A DNA stretch of 64,000 nucleotides, taken from the NCBI GenBank assembly GCA_965221725.1, contig OZ244909.1, positions 4,047,522 to 4,111,521 of the forward strand, written 5' to 3'. Below, one piece after another: positions 55,599 through 64,000 of the stretch; the first letter of the stretch is position 1; each line of letters opens with the position of its first letter. Both the position numbers and the translations under genes were made by a program. A model generated the notes under the pieces. It had not been told where the DNA came from. It worked only from the letters and a program-made list of their open reading frames with translations, and did not search any database. This DNA comes from HK1 sp965221725 (lineage in GTDB: Bacteria; Pseudomonadota; Gammaproteobacteria; HK1).

Positions 55599-56249
55599 TC
55601 ATGGCGCCAGAAGCGCGGCGACGAGCGATGCGGCGTCGGCGGGTCGTGGGGCGTGCTCGCCGTGCAGGATCCCGCGCAGGGTGGCGAGGGCGCGCCCGAA
55701 GTCGTCGTTGACCATCAGGTGGTCGAACTCGTCCCAGTGCGCGAGTTCCGACCGCGCCGCACGCATCCGGCTTTCCACGATCTCGTCCGGATCCTGGCGT
55801 CGGGCCACGAGGCGCGATCGGAGCGCCTCCATTGATGGCGGCAGCAGGAAGACGGACACCGTGTTCGCGAACATCTCCCGCACCTGGCGTGCGCCCTGCC
55901 AGTCGATGTCGAGGACGACGTGACGGCCGCCGGACAGCACCGAGCGCACCGCGGCCCACGAGGTTCCGTAACGTCGGTCGAAGACCCGGGCGTGTTCGAG
56001 AAACGCCCCGGCCTCGACCATCGCCGAGAACTCGGGCTCACCGACGAAGTGGTAGTGGACGCCGTCGATCTCACCCGGCCGGGCCGTGCGCGTGGTGTGC
56101 GACACGCTCACCCCGACCGACGGGTCGGCCTCCACGAGCGCGCGGGCGAGGCTCGATTTGCCGGCCCCCGACGGCGCGCTCAGGACGAGCACCACCGGGG
56201 GACGGGGTTGGCCCGCAGGCCCCGGCGCCGCGTCCTGGTCATGCCTCAC
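55599..56249 (-). CDS. gmk: Guanylate kinase
   Basis: Gmk phosphorylates GMP to GDP. P-loop LSAPSGAGKSSLARAL, SVSHTTRTARPGEIDGVHYHFV and LDIDWQGARQVRE are diagnostic. The start is uncertain: GTG 56249 gives 216 residues, close to the family norm, while another GTG at 56285 adds 12 residues. First gene of the gmk-rpoZ-spoT-ridA run. Confidence 0.94.
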   Translation of the reverse strand: MRHDQDAAPGPAGQPRPPVVLVLSAPSGAGKSSLARALVEADPSVGVSVSHTTRTARPGEIDGVHYHFVGEPEFSAMVEAGAFLEHARVFDRRYGTSWAAVRSVLSGGRHVVLDIDWQGARQVREMFANTVSVFLLPPSMEALRSRLVARRQDPDEIVESRMRAARSELAHWDEFDHLMVNDDFGRALATLRGILHGEHAPRPADAASLVAALLAP

Positions 56250-56536
56250 CGCGACCCCCGAACTCTCGGAAAAGTCGGCGCACACGGGTCCAGCCCGGAA
56301 ATGTCACCGCTTCGCGAAGCGAGGGGGCGGAGATGGCTGGTTTCGCAAGGCGAACGCGAGCCAGGGCGCGCAGGCGTACCCGCAGGTACGTCGAGCACCC
56401 TGGCCGCCCCCATGTCACCTTCAACGTAGTGAAAGCAGTCGGATCCGGGCCCGCAGCCGGGAATGCGGGAAATTTCCGGGCTAAAACCCCGGGCGGAATG
56501 TCGAAGTGAAACACTGCGCGCGCCTCGCTTGCCGCG

Positions 56537-57403
56537 TCATTCGACGTTCTGGATCTGCTCTCGCATCTGCTCGATCAGAACCTTGAGGTCGACCGACGCG
56601 CGTGAGGTGGTGACGGCAGCGGATTTGGAACCGAGCGTGTTCGCCTCCCGGTTCAGCTCCTGCATGAGGAAGTCGAGCCGCCGTCCCGACGGCTCGGATC
56701 GGTCGAGAGCGGCGCGGATTTCGTGCACATGCGCTTCGAGCCGTTCGAGTTCTTCCGCCACGTCCATGCGCTGCGCGATCAGCGCGATCTCCTGTTCCAG
56801 GCGGCCTTCGTCGAGGGTGACGTCCACTTCGGCGAGCCGCGCGCGCATCCGTTCGCCGAATCCTCGAACGATGGCGGGGAGTGCCTCGCGCACCCGCGAC
56901 ACCTCTGTCTCCAGATCATCGAGGCGGCTCCGGATAACGGCCTCCATGCGGATGCCCTCGCGCTCGCGCATCGCGACCAGGTCGGCGAGCGCGCGGCCGA
57001 GCCCGCCGAGCACGAGGCGTTCCACGAGTTCCAGGTCCGGCGTCGGCGCCTGCACCACGCCCGGCCAGCGCAGGATGTCGACGGGGTTGACCGGTGCCGC
57101 TTCCGGCAGGAGATCGGCCATGGTGCGGGCTGCCTGCACCACCCGCGCCGCGAGTTCGTCGTCGACCGCGAGGCCGCTGACGGCGACGGGGCCGGGGAGC
57201 ACCCGCAGCGTGCAGTCGACCTTCCCGCGATTGAGGCGGGTGCCGATTTTCTCGCGGACTTTCGGGTCGAGTCGCCGGAAGTCCTCGGGCAGGCGCAGGT
57301 TCACGTCGAGGTAGCGGTGGTTGACGGAGCGGATTTCCCACTCGATTCCGCCCCCCGCGTGCCGTGACTCGATGCGGGCGAATGCGGTCATGCTGCGCAG
57401 CAT
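56537..57403 (-). CDS. yicC: YicC-family endoribonuclease
   Basis: This 288-residue protein with the family start MLRSMTAFARIES, the central EWEIRSVNHRYLDVNLRLPE, and a C-terminal DUF1732 ending NTLGSKSAAVTTSRASVDLKVLIEQMREQIQNVE-like sequence (SKS.....D.K..IEQMREQ.QNVE). YicC/RnxY-type proteins are recently described endoribonucleases involved in small-RNA decay. It sits between rph (divergent) and gmk, typical gammaproteobacterial order. Confidence 0.94.
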   Translation of the reverse strand: MLRSMTAFARIESRHAGGGIEWEIRSVNHRYLDVNLRLPEDFRRLDPKVREKIGTRLNRGKVDCTLRVLPGPVAVSGLAVDDELAARVVQAARTMADLLPEAAPVNPVDILRWPGVVQAPTPDLELVERLVLGGLGRALADLVAMREREGIRMEAVIRSRLDDLETEVSRVREALPAIVRGFGERMRARLAEVDVTLDEGRLEQEIALIAQRMDVAEELERLEAHVHEIRAALDRSEPSGRRLDFLMQELNREANTLGSKSAAVTTSRASVDLKVLIEQMREQIQNVE

Positions 57404-57630
57404 GTCGGGCTCCGGTCGGGGTCGGGATGCGGGCCGCTGTCCGCGAAGACGGCGTCGCGCCGGTTCGCTCGGTCGCGGCTCGATGGGTTTGCGCCGGAAG
57501 CGGCGGCGGGTTGCCGCGGCGGCCGGCCTGCGCCGCGAGTTTAATCGCAAATGGGGGCGCACGCTTTCGATGACGCCGCGGCTATACTCCGCGCCCCGTT
57601 ACGCACCCTGCGGTGCATCGAGACCCGATC

Positions 57631-58356
57631 ATGCGACCGAGTGGCCGAGCCGCCGACGAGTTGCGCGAGGTGCGCATCGTGCGCGGCTATACCCGACACG
57701 CCGAAGGCTCCGTGCTCGTCGAGTTCGGCGATACCCGCGTGTTGTGCGCCGCCACCGTCGAGGCCCGGGTCCCGCCGTGGATGAAGGGCCGAGGGCGCGG
57801 ATGGGTGACCGCGGAGTACGGCATGCTGCCGCGCTCCACCGGCCAGCGTTCGCCGCGCGAGGCGGCGCGCGGCCGGCAGGGCGGCCGGACTCTGGAGATC
57901 CAGCGCCTCATCGGGCGGTCGCTCCGCGCGGTGGTCGACATGGAGGCGCTCGGAGAGCGAACGGTCATCGTCGACTGCGATGTTCTCCAAGCCGACGGGG
58001 GAACGCGCACCGCCGCGATCACCGGCGGATACGTGGCGCTCGTGGACGCCGTCGCCGGCCTGCCGGGGCGGGGGCATCCTCGCCGTGATCCGTTGCACGG
58101 CGCGGTCGCTGCGGTCTCGGTCGGCATCTGCAATGGCGAGCCGGTGCTGGATCTCGACTACGCCGAGGACTCCGAGGCCGAGACCGACATGAACGTGGTG
58201 ATGAACGACGCCGGCGGGTTCATCGAGATCCAGGGCACGGCGGAAGGTCACGCCTTCCGCCGCGCCGAACTCGACGCGATGCTGGATCTTGCGCGCGACG
58301 GCATCGCATCGCTCATCGCGCTGCAACGCACGGCCCTGAGCATGACTCCGGAGTGA
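57631..58356 (+). CDS. rph: Ribonuclease PH
   Basis: RNase PH phosphorolytically trims tRNA 3' ends. The 241-residue protein shows MRPSGRAADELR, GSVLVEFGDTRVLC, TAEYGMLPRST, the phosphate site GGRTLEIQRLIGRSLRA, and the C-terminal GGFIEIQGTAEGHAF. ATG 57631 matches the family start. A TATACT hexamer around 57582 may be the -10 element. The next gene overlaps by 4 nt. Confidence 0.96.
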   Translation: MRPSGRAADELREVRIVRGYTRHAEGSVLVEFGDTRVLCAATVEARVPPWMKGRGRGWVTAEYGMLPRSTGQRSPREAARGRQGGRTLEIQRLIGRSLRAVVDMEALGERTVIVDCDVLQADGGTRTAAITGGYVALVDAVAGLPGRGHPRRDPLHGAVAAVSVGICNGEPVLDLDYAEDSEAETDMNVVMNDAGGFIEIQGTAEGHAFRRAELDAMLDLARDGIASLIALQRTALSMTPE

Positions 58357-58940
58357 AGGTCGTACTCGCCAGCGCCAACCCCGACAAGCTCGCCGAGCTG
58401 CGCGTGCGGCTGGAGCCGACGGGGATGCATGTCGTCGCGCAGGATGCGTTCGGGGTCGAGCCGCCGGAGGAAACCGGACTCACGTTCGTAGAAAACGCGC
58501 TCATCAAGGCCCGAGCCGCGGGTGTGGCCACCGGATTGCCGGCGCTCGCCGATGATTCGGGGGTGGTGGTCGATGCGCTCGGGGGCGCTCCCGGGGTGCG
58601 CTCGGCGCGCTACGCGGGCGACGGCGCAAGCGACGCGGACAACCTCGCAAGGCTCCTCAAGGCGCTCGCGGGGGCCGGCCCGCCGGAGCGTGGCGCCGCG
58701 TTCGTCTGCACGCTCGTCTACCTTCGCCATCCCCACGACCCATGCCCGATCATCTGCGAGGGGCATTGGCGGGGCCGAATCCTCGATGCGCCAAAGGGCG
58801 GCGCCGGCTTCGGCTACGACCCGGTGTTCTTCCTCGACGCGCTCGGCCGGACTGCGGCCGAACTCACGCGCGCGGAGAAGAATGCGGTCAGCCACCGCGG
58901 GCAGGCGCTCACGCGGTTGCTGGAACGGCTCGCCGGCTGA
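58353..58940 (+). CDS. rdgB: Non-canonical purine NTP pyrophosphatase (Ham1/RdgB)
   Basis: This 195-residue house-cleaning enzyme hydrolyses dITP/XTP to the monophosphate. ASANPDKLAEL, ETGLTFVENALIKARAA, LADDSGVVVDALGGAPGVRSARYAG and GFGYDPVFF are all conserved. GTG 58353 overlaps the rph stop (GTGA), so it is translationally coupled to rph. Confidence 0.95.
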   Translation: MKVVLASANPDKLAELRVRLEPTGMHVVAQDAFGVEPPEETGLTFVENALIKARAAGVATGLPALADDSGVVVDALGGAPGVRSARYAGDGASDADNLARLLKALAGAGPPERGAAFVCTLVYLRHPHDPCPIICEGHWRGRILDAPKGGAGFGYDPVFFLDALGRTAAELTRAEKNAVSHRGQALTRLLERLAG

Positions 58941-58997
58941 AAGCCGCGAACGTCCCGGGCGCTGCCGGTGCCTGGACGCCCGCCTGTTCGTCCGCCG

Positions 58998-59858
58998 CTA
59001 CATCTCGTTGCGAATTCTCAGGAAGCTGGCGAAGCGGGGCACCCCGTTGCGGGTCTTCCCGAAGTATCTGTAGGTCACCGTCGCGCCCAGCGGCGGCGGC
59101 TCCCGGCGCTCTTCGTCAGAAAATCCGGTGCCGAGACGGAATCGCCGTCCGTCGGGCGTCTCCACCAGCAACGCGCCGAGCATGCCGGTGAGCCGGCCCT
59201 TGCCCGGAAGATGTCCCACCACCACCGCTTCGGCGTCGTCGTGGCGCTTCAACTTGAGCAGGCCGTCGCTGCGTCCGGCCGTGTAGAGCGAGCTGTCCCG
59301 GTGCAGCATCAGTCCCTCGCCGCCGCCATCAATCACGCGGCTCAGCGTCTCCATCAGGGCATCGTGGTCGGCGACCCTGAACTGCTCGACCAGGGCGATG
59401 CGGGGGGATTCGATCGTTGCGAACATCGCCCGCAGGCGTTGCAGACGCTCGTCGAACGGGGCCGGACTCGCCGGCAGGTCGAACACCATGAATCGGATCG
59501 TGCGCCACTCGGCGTCGTCCGGGGTCTGCCGCCGTACCGCGCCGGAGATCCGCTCGAAGGTGCCGCGCCCCATCCACAGCTCTCCGTCCAGGGGTACGCG
59601 AGGAAAACCTTTCGTGAACCAGGTCGGGGCGTTGAAGCGGTTGCCTCGGCGTGAGACGAGGATCTCGCCATCCCACCGGGCCCGCACTCCGTCGAGCTTT
59701 TCGCTGACCCAGTACTGGTCGATGTCGATGCCTTCGCGATAGGGATTGGCGAGCAGCAACGACGGTGCCTGCGCCTCCCCGGCCGCGGCGAGCGGCGAGC
59801 AGAGCGTGAGCAGCATGACGAGCAAGAGGTGACGGTGAACGATATCGACATGGCGCAT
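58998..59858 (-). CDS. Secreted ATP-dependent DNA ligase (LigE-like)
   Basis: This 286-residue minimal ATP-dependent ligase has a predicted Sec signal peptide (MRHVDIVHRH then LLLVMLLTLCSPLAAAG, cleavage near 27). Nucleotidyl-transfer motif I is K54-L-D-G (VSEKLDGVRARW); motifs III (LDGELWMGRG), IV (EGLMLHR) and V (GLLKLKR) follow, and an OB domain finishes the chain. Periplasmic Lig E enzymes join nicks in imported or extracellular DNA and are linked to competence or biofilm DNA. ATG 59858 follows a GGAGG site. It converges on rdgB. Confidence 0.88.
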   Translation of the reverse strand: MRHVDIVHRHLLLVMLLTLCSPLAAAGEAQAPSLLLANPYREGIDIDQYWVSEKLDGVRARWDGEILVSRRGNRFNAPTWFTKGFPRVPLDGELWMGRGTFERISGAVRRQTPDDAEWRTIRFMVFDLPASPAPFDERLQRLRAMFATIESPRIALVEQFRVADHDALMETLSRVIDGGGEGLMLHRDSSLYTAGRSDGLLKLKRHDDAEAVVVGHLPGKGRLTGMLGALLVETPDGRRFRLGTGFSDEERREPPPLGATVTYRYFGKTRNGVPRFASFLRIRNEM

Positions 59859-60076
59859 GACGAGTCCTCCCGAAGTGACACGGGAGTCCGTGCCGGTGGT
59901 GGTTGTGTTGTGCCGATGGTGTAGCGAGATGAATAATCGATTGGCCGAGGAGGCCCTGGCGATGGGCAATCGGCTCGTTCGTTGTAGGCGGGCCGCGATC
60001 GGATCCGAGGACTTGCGAGAAGTGCGGGCCGGGCCCCACACGTCGCCGACGGTCCATCGAAGGAGGGAGCAGATCG

Positions 60077-60835
60077 ATGAACGACTCCGTTGCCATGCAG
60101 AGCGCCACCACGTACACCGGGCCCCTGGGCTCGACCATCCACGTCATCCGCGCTGATGCCGGCACCGTGGCGGCGCTTGCGGCTATCGACTGGAACCGCC
60201 ACTTCCGCCCGGTCTGCCTCGATCCGGTGCGCGGGCTCATCACGTTGATGTCGCCGTCGCATCCCCATGAGGATCTGTCCACCATCCTCGACGACATCGT
60301 GGACGTCGCCGGGAGCATTGTTGCGCGGGCGGCGAAGAAGCTCAGGAGTCTGCGGATTCGCGGGGAGGGGGAGCCGCCGGGGACCGGCATGGAGCCCGAT
60401 TGCGCGTTCTATGTGGGTGATCGCGCCCGGGGCTACTTCGAGGCGCGGCGCGAGGGCCAGGCGGCGGCCGAAGCCTACGCCGAGCGCGTGGCCCCCGATC
60501 TGGTGGTCGAGGTCGAGATCACCCACGTCGACGAGGGCAAGGCCGAACGCTACCGGGACATCGGGGTACGGGAGCTGTGGCGGCTGCACGGACGGAAGGG
60601 GGCGACCGAGCTGCGCGTGGAATTCCTCTCCCTCGACCCCGGGCGGGCGCCGTGCATGCTCGGCGGATCAGTGGTGCTCGAAGGGCTCACGCCAGACGAT
60701 GTCTGCGAGGCGGTGGAAGGCGTGCGGTGCGGCGAGACCGACGACGAACGCAGAGAGGCGGTGGCCCGCATTGTGCGCCGGAGACAGCGCATGAGCCGGC
60801 GAGTGCGGGAGGATCGGGAGGCGTACCCTGCATAA
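60077..60835 (+). CDS. Uma2-family (DUF820) PD-(D/E)XK endonuclease-like protein
   Basis: This 252-residue protein carries the Uma2 core with the expected acidic/lysine layout: SPSHPHEDL, MEPDCAFYVGDRA (PD), PDLVVEVEITHVDEGKAERYRDIGVRELWRL (E-V-E, then K). A long Arg/Glu-rich C-terminus follows. AGGAGG lies 11 nt before ATG 60077. Uma2 proteins are abundant in cyanobacteria and some proteobacteria and have no settled function. Confidence 0.8.
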   Translation: MNDSVAMQSATTYTGPLGSTIHVIRADAGTVAALAAIDWNRHFRPVCLDPVRGLITLMSPSHPHEDLSTILDDIVDVAGSIVARAAKKLRSLRIRGEGEPPGTGMEPDCAFYVGDRARGYFEARREGQAAAEAYAERVAPDLVVEVEITHVDEGKAERYRDIGVRELWRLHGRKGATELRVEFLSLDPGRAPCMLGGSVVLEGLTPDDVCEAVEGVRCGETDDERREAVARIVRRRQRMSRRVREDREAYPA

Positions 60836-60994
60836 GCCCGTTCGAGTGGTGTAGGCAACCGGGGCGGTGCTGCCCGGGTCCGCCATGCGCTTCTCTTGGG
60901 ACCCTGGCCAAAATAATTCTTCCATTCAACGTGCCCGCGTCTCCTGTCCGGAAAGGGGATCGATGGGACAGAAAGTTGATTTCGGCCAGGGTCC

Positions 60995-63403
60995 TTATTG
61001 TCGCTCTGTCTCGTGTAGCGGCTGTCCCCTGTCGCGGCCCTTTCCGTCCCCACCGCCGTTCCGCGCACGCTCGCACGCCCTCCAGATGCGCTCCGGAGTT
61101 GCGGGCATGTCGAGGTGGGTGATGCCGAGCGGGGCGAGGGCGTCCGCGATCGCGTTCATCACCGCCGGGCAGGCCGCGGTGCAGCCGGACTCCCCCACCC
61201 CCTTCACGCCCAGCGGGTTGGTGCGCGCGGGCACGCACCGGTCCCTGAAGTCGATCACGGGCAGGTCGCCGGCGCGGGGGAGCGCGTAGTCCATGAAGCT
61301 GCCGGAGACGAGCTGGCCGGTGTCCGGGTCGTAGACGGTGCGCTCCAGCAGCGCCTGCCCCAGGCCCTGCACGACGCCGCCGTGGACCTGGCCTTCGAGC
61401 AGCAGCGGGTTGATGATCACTCCGTGGTCGTTGACCGCGGTGTAGCTCACGAGCGCGAGTGCACCGGTCGACGGGTCGATCTCGACCTCGCAGACGTGGC
61501 ACCCGCTTGGATAGTTGTACTGCTTCGCGCGGTAGTGGCTCGTGGCCTGGAGCCCGATCTCGTTCGAACCGGGAAAGGACTCGGGCCGAAACGACGCCGC
61601 CACCACATCACGCAGCGGGACGCTGCGGTCGGTACCGGCGATGGTGTAGAGGCCGCCGGCGAGAGTCCCGCCCGCGTGGGCGCCGGCGGAGAAGGCGATG
61701 TCCTCCGCGTTCGCCTCCAGGAGCTCGGCCGCGACGCGCTTGCCCCGCTCGACGATCGCCTCGGCCGCGAGCGTTACCCCCATCCCCGCCACGGTGGCGG
61801 TGCGCGAGCCGCCGGAGCCGCTGCCGGGGCCGACGAGGTCGCTGTCGCCCTGATGGACCCGCACGGATTCGAACGGCACCCCGAGCCGGTCGGAGGTGAC
61901 CTGAGCGAAGGTCGTCTCGTGGCCGTGCCCGCCGGTCTGACCGGTGAGGGTGACGGTGAGTTCGCCGGAGGGTTGGAACACCAGCGTCACGCGGTTGTCG
62001 AGGTAGCCGTCCGGTTCCTGGAACAGCGCGAAGCCGAAGCCGCGCAGCCTGCCGCGGGCCCGCGCCTCGGCGCGGCGCGCCTCGAACCCGGGGCGGTCGG
62101 CCCGCGCCAGCGCGTCGTCCATGTTGGCCGCGAACTCGCCGCTGTCGAACTCGAGGCCGGTGCCGGTGGAGTACGGCATCGCCTCCGGCGGGACCACATT
62201 CAGGCGGCGAAGCTCGGCCGGGTCGCGGCCGGTCTCGCGCGCCGCGGTATCGGCAAGGCGCTCGATGACGTGGTTGTATTCGGGCTTTCCCGCCCCGCGG
62301 TAGGCGTGGACCGGCACCGTGTTGGTAAACGCCACCCGGGTCCGCGCGTGCCACGCCGGGATGCGGTAGACCCCGGTGATGCAGCGCGTGCCGCCGAGGG
62401 TGGGGATGGTCGGCGCCGCTGCTGTCGAGTACGCGCCCATGTTCGACACGGTGGCGGTGCGCACCGCCAGGAATCGCCCCTGCGCGTCGAGCGCGAGCGC
62501 CGCCTCGGTCACGTGGTCGCGCCCCTGTCCGTCGCTCAGGAAGCTCTCCGAGCGTTCCGCGATCCACTTCACCGGGCGTCCGATCCGCCGCGCCGCCCAC
62601 GCCACGAGCACCTGCTCGGGGTAGGGCGGAATCTTGATGCCGAATGCCCCCCCGACATCGTCGGTGATCACGCGCACCCGGGATTCCGCGACCCCGAGCG
62701 ACCGGGCGATCGGCGCGATCAGGGAGCCGACGCCCTGCGAGGGCGTGCGGATCGTGTACCGGCCATCCCGCGGCTCGTACTCCGCGATTGCCCCCCGGGT
62801 CTCCATCGAGGCGATGACCACGCGGTTGTTGACGATGACGAGCCGGGTGACGTGGGCGGCCCGCGTGAACGCGGCGTCCGTGGCGTCCGCGTCGCCGCCT
62901 TCCCAGTCGAGGGCGAGGTTGCCGGGCGCGGACGGCCAGAGTTGCGCTGCCTCCGGCTCGAGCGCGGCGCATCCGTCGACTGCGACATCGAGTTCTTCGT
63001 AATCCACGATCACCCGCTCGGCCGCTTCCTGCGCCTCCCGGCGAGTGCGTGCGACCACCATCGCCACCGGGTCGCCGACGTGCATCACCCGCTCGCCGGC
63101 GAGCAGCGGGTGATCGACGTGGACGGTCTTCGCACCGTCGCGGCCGATGACGCCGTTCGGGTCGCCGAGCGGCGCGATGCCGTCCGCGGCCAGCTCACCG
63201 TGGGTGAGTACCGCGACCACTCCGGGCATTGCCGCCGCGTCCGCGGTGTCGATGGAACCGATGCGCGCGTGCGCGAACGGCGAGCGCACGATCCAGGCAT
63301 GCGCTTGACGGGCCCGGTCGATGTCGTCGATGAACCGACCGTGGCCGGTGAGCAGAGCCGCGTCCTCGCGTCGCGGGACACGGGCGCCGATGGAGGTGAT
63401 CAA
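60995..63403 (-). CDS. Xanthine dehydrogenase/CoxL-family molybdenum-binding subunit (form II, orphan)
   Basis: This is a large molybdopterin-binding subunit of about 802 residues. It has the N-terminal GARVPRREDAALLTGHGRFIDD, VGDPVAMVVA, GGAFGIKIPPYPEQVL and AYRGAGKPEYNH (the AYRGAGR form II loop, not AYxCSFR of CO dehydrogenase), and the C-terminal molybdenum-site VKGVGESGC. The usual medium (FAD) and small (2Fe-2S) subunit genes are not adjacent. TTG 63403 gives a family-like start (LITSIGARVP); no strong ribosome-binding site precedes it, and the frame continues unhelpfully upstream. Substrate unknown (purine or aldehyde oxidation possible). Confidence 0.85.
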   Translation of the reverse strand: MITSIGARVPRREDAALLTGHGRFIDDIDRARQAHAWIVRSPFAHARIGSIDTADAAAMPGVVAVLTHGELAADGIAPLGDPNGVIGRDGAKTVHVDHPLLAGERVMHVGDPVAMVVARTRREAQEAAERVIVDYEELDVAVDGCAALEPEAAQLWPSAPGNLALDWEGGDADATDAAFTRAAHVTRLVIVNNRVVIASMETRGAIAEYEPRDGRYTIRTPSQGVGSLIAPIARSLGVAESRVRVITDDVGGAFGIKIPPYPEQVLVAWAARRIGRPVKWIAERSESFLSDGQGRDHVTEAALALDAQGRFLAVRTATVSNMGAYSTAAAPTIPTLGGTRCITGVYRIPAWHARTRVAFTNTVPVHAYRGAGKPEYNHVIERLADTAARETGRDPAELRRLNVVPPEAMPYSTGTGLEFDSGEFAANMDDALARADRPGFEARRAEARARGRLRGFGFALFQEPDGYLDNRVTLVFQPSGELTVTLTGQTGGHGHETTFAQVTSDRLGVPFESVRVHQGDSDLVGPGSGSGGSRTATVAGMGVTLAAEAIVERGKRVAAELLEANAEDIAFSAGAHAGGTLAGGLYTIAGTDRSVPLRDVVAASFRPESFPGSNEIGLQATSHYRAKQYNYPSGCHVCEVEIDPSTGALALVSYTAVNDHGVIINPLLLEGQVHGGVVQGLGQALLERTVYDPDTGQLVSGSFMDYALPRAGDLPVIDFRDRCVPARTNPLGVKGVGESGCTAACPAVMNAIADALAPLGITHLDMPATPERIWRACERARNGGGDGKGRDRGQPLHETERQ

Positions 63404-63801
63404 GGCTCGGGTCGCTTCTCGGTTGGGAGGATGTCGACGATCCGGCGTCGAGCGGCTATTGAGCCGCGAAGCGAGGCATGAGGCAAGCGCCGAGCCCGCC
63501 GAGCGCCGAGCCCGCCGTCGAGTCCGACGCCTGTCGAGCCCGCCGAACTCGCCGTCGAGCCCGGCCGGACATCGATCGAGGAAGATCGCCGCGGGGGTGT
63601 TCGTATTGCGCGGGAGGCACCGCCGACGGTGGGGGTGCCTGCGAATTGCGGGTTCAGGATGAATTCCATCGGGATTCGACAGCGCCCCGATTCCGGGCGC
63701 CCGCTCCGCCCGCGCCGCCGTCGGCGCCACTCCGCCCGATCGGCCGCGGTTTTGCGATACGCTCGCCGTCGACGCGGCGGGCGGAGCGGGAATCGAAGGC
63801 C
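63404..63801. other. Divergent region between CoxL-like gene and argC
   Basis: About 400 bp with no supported gene. Around 63485-63565 it contains GCCGAGCCCGCCG-type low-complexity repeats. Promoters for both divergent genes should lie here. Confidence 0.4.
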
Positions 63802-64000
63802 ATGACGGCCATATTCATCGATGGGCAGGCGGGGACCACGGGGCTCCGGATCCGCGAGCGGCTGGCCGGGCGCGAGGATCTGACCCGCGTCGAAATTCCG
63901 GAGGAGTCGCGCAAGGACCCCGAGGCCCGGCGTCGGTACCTCAACGAGGCCGACGTGGTCATCCTGTGCCTCCCGGACGACGCGGCGCGCGGGGCGGTGC
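63802..64000 (+). CDS. argC: N-acetyl-gamma-glutamyl-phosphate reductase, type 2 (5' part)
   Basis: Only the first 66 residues are inside the window. MTAIFIDGQAGTTGLRIRERL is the NADP-binding start of the short type 2 ArgC class (arginine biosynthesis, reduction of N-acetylglutamyl phosphate), followed by LNEADVVILCLPDDAARGAV. Type 2 ArgC normally runs about 310 residues, so most of the gene lies beyond 64000. Confidence 0.93.
   Translation, partial: MTAIFIDGQAGTTGLRIRERLAGREDLTRVEIPEESRKDPEARRRYLNEADVVILCLPDDAARGAV

Noticed and set aside
56330..56509. Plus-strand frame encoding a very basic peptide between gmk and yicC
   Set aside because: Arg-rich low-complexity product from a GC-rich, partly palindromic (CGCTTCGCGAAGCG) region; no ribosome-binding site. 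The 250-bp gap may hold a dispersed palindromic element, but I cannot support one.

Overview
This GC-rich window reads as chromosomal DNA of a gammaproteobacterium. The right half carries the gammaproteobacterial block recG / ridA-spoT-rpoZ-gmk-yicC // rph-rdgB, and ubiA, type-2 leuA, the MaeB malic enzyme and a LigE-type ligase fit that placement. Many transporters, a sulfatase, purine-catabolic enzymes, a molybdenum hydroxylase and a probable selenoprotein suggest an organic-matter-scavenging heterotroph. The lifestyle is inference.

Layout. 1-3352: polyamine-type ABC importer (minus strand). 3658-8092: leuA, a YdcH-like peptide, an alanyl-tRNA editing enzyme, and a DnaJ-domain membrane protein with a VWA partner. 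8561-10834: maeB. 10862-14123: a small accessory strip with an MNT/HEPN toxin-antitoxin pair, an AbrB antitoxin broken by a stop codon, an AlbA_2 ATP-binding protein, and a truncated copy of the 5' end of a deacetylase gene whose intact copy lies 5 kb away. 14275-18764: importer operon (binding protein, permease, ATPase) ending in a formylglycine sulfatase. 19063-21376: ureide catabolism pair puuE-pucG. 21658-24720: redox cluster ending in a GrdB-like protein with an in-frame UGA followed by a good bacterial SECIS hairpin.

24864-35661 is a defence and mobile island: an OLD-like ATPase with a DUF4276/TOPRIM-like partner, a methyltransferase, RadC, a decayed winged-helix gene, and a type III restriction-modification locus inactivated twice (nonsense codon in mod; ISAs1 element with 10-bp target duplication in res), then a VapC toxin. 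35857-42289: ubiA and a five-protein-domain oligopeptide importer (dppBC-like permeases, fused double ATPase, binding protein).

42741-58940 is the recG-spoT-rph housekeeping block, split between ridA and recG by a ~7-kb insertion. The insertion holds a DUF1156-type DNA methyltransferase overlapping a PD-(D/E)XK nuclease gene, a candidate undescribed restriction-modification pair. It is flanked by two ~1.7-kb direct repeats, each encoding an AAA ATPase fused to a second PD-(D/E)XK nuclease. The repeats are nearly identical except for one short hypervariable patch. 58998-64000: secreted DNA ligase, Uma2 endonuclease, an orphan form II CoxL-like subunit and the start of argC.

No tRNA, rRNA or CRISPR array was recognised.
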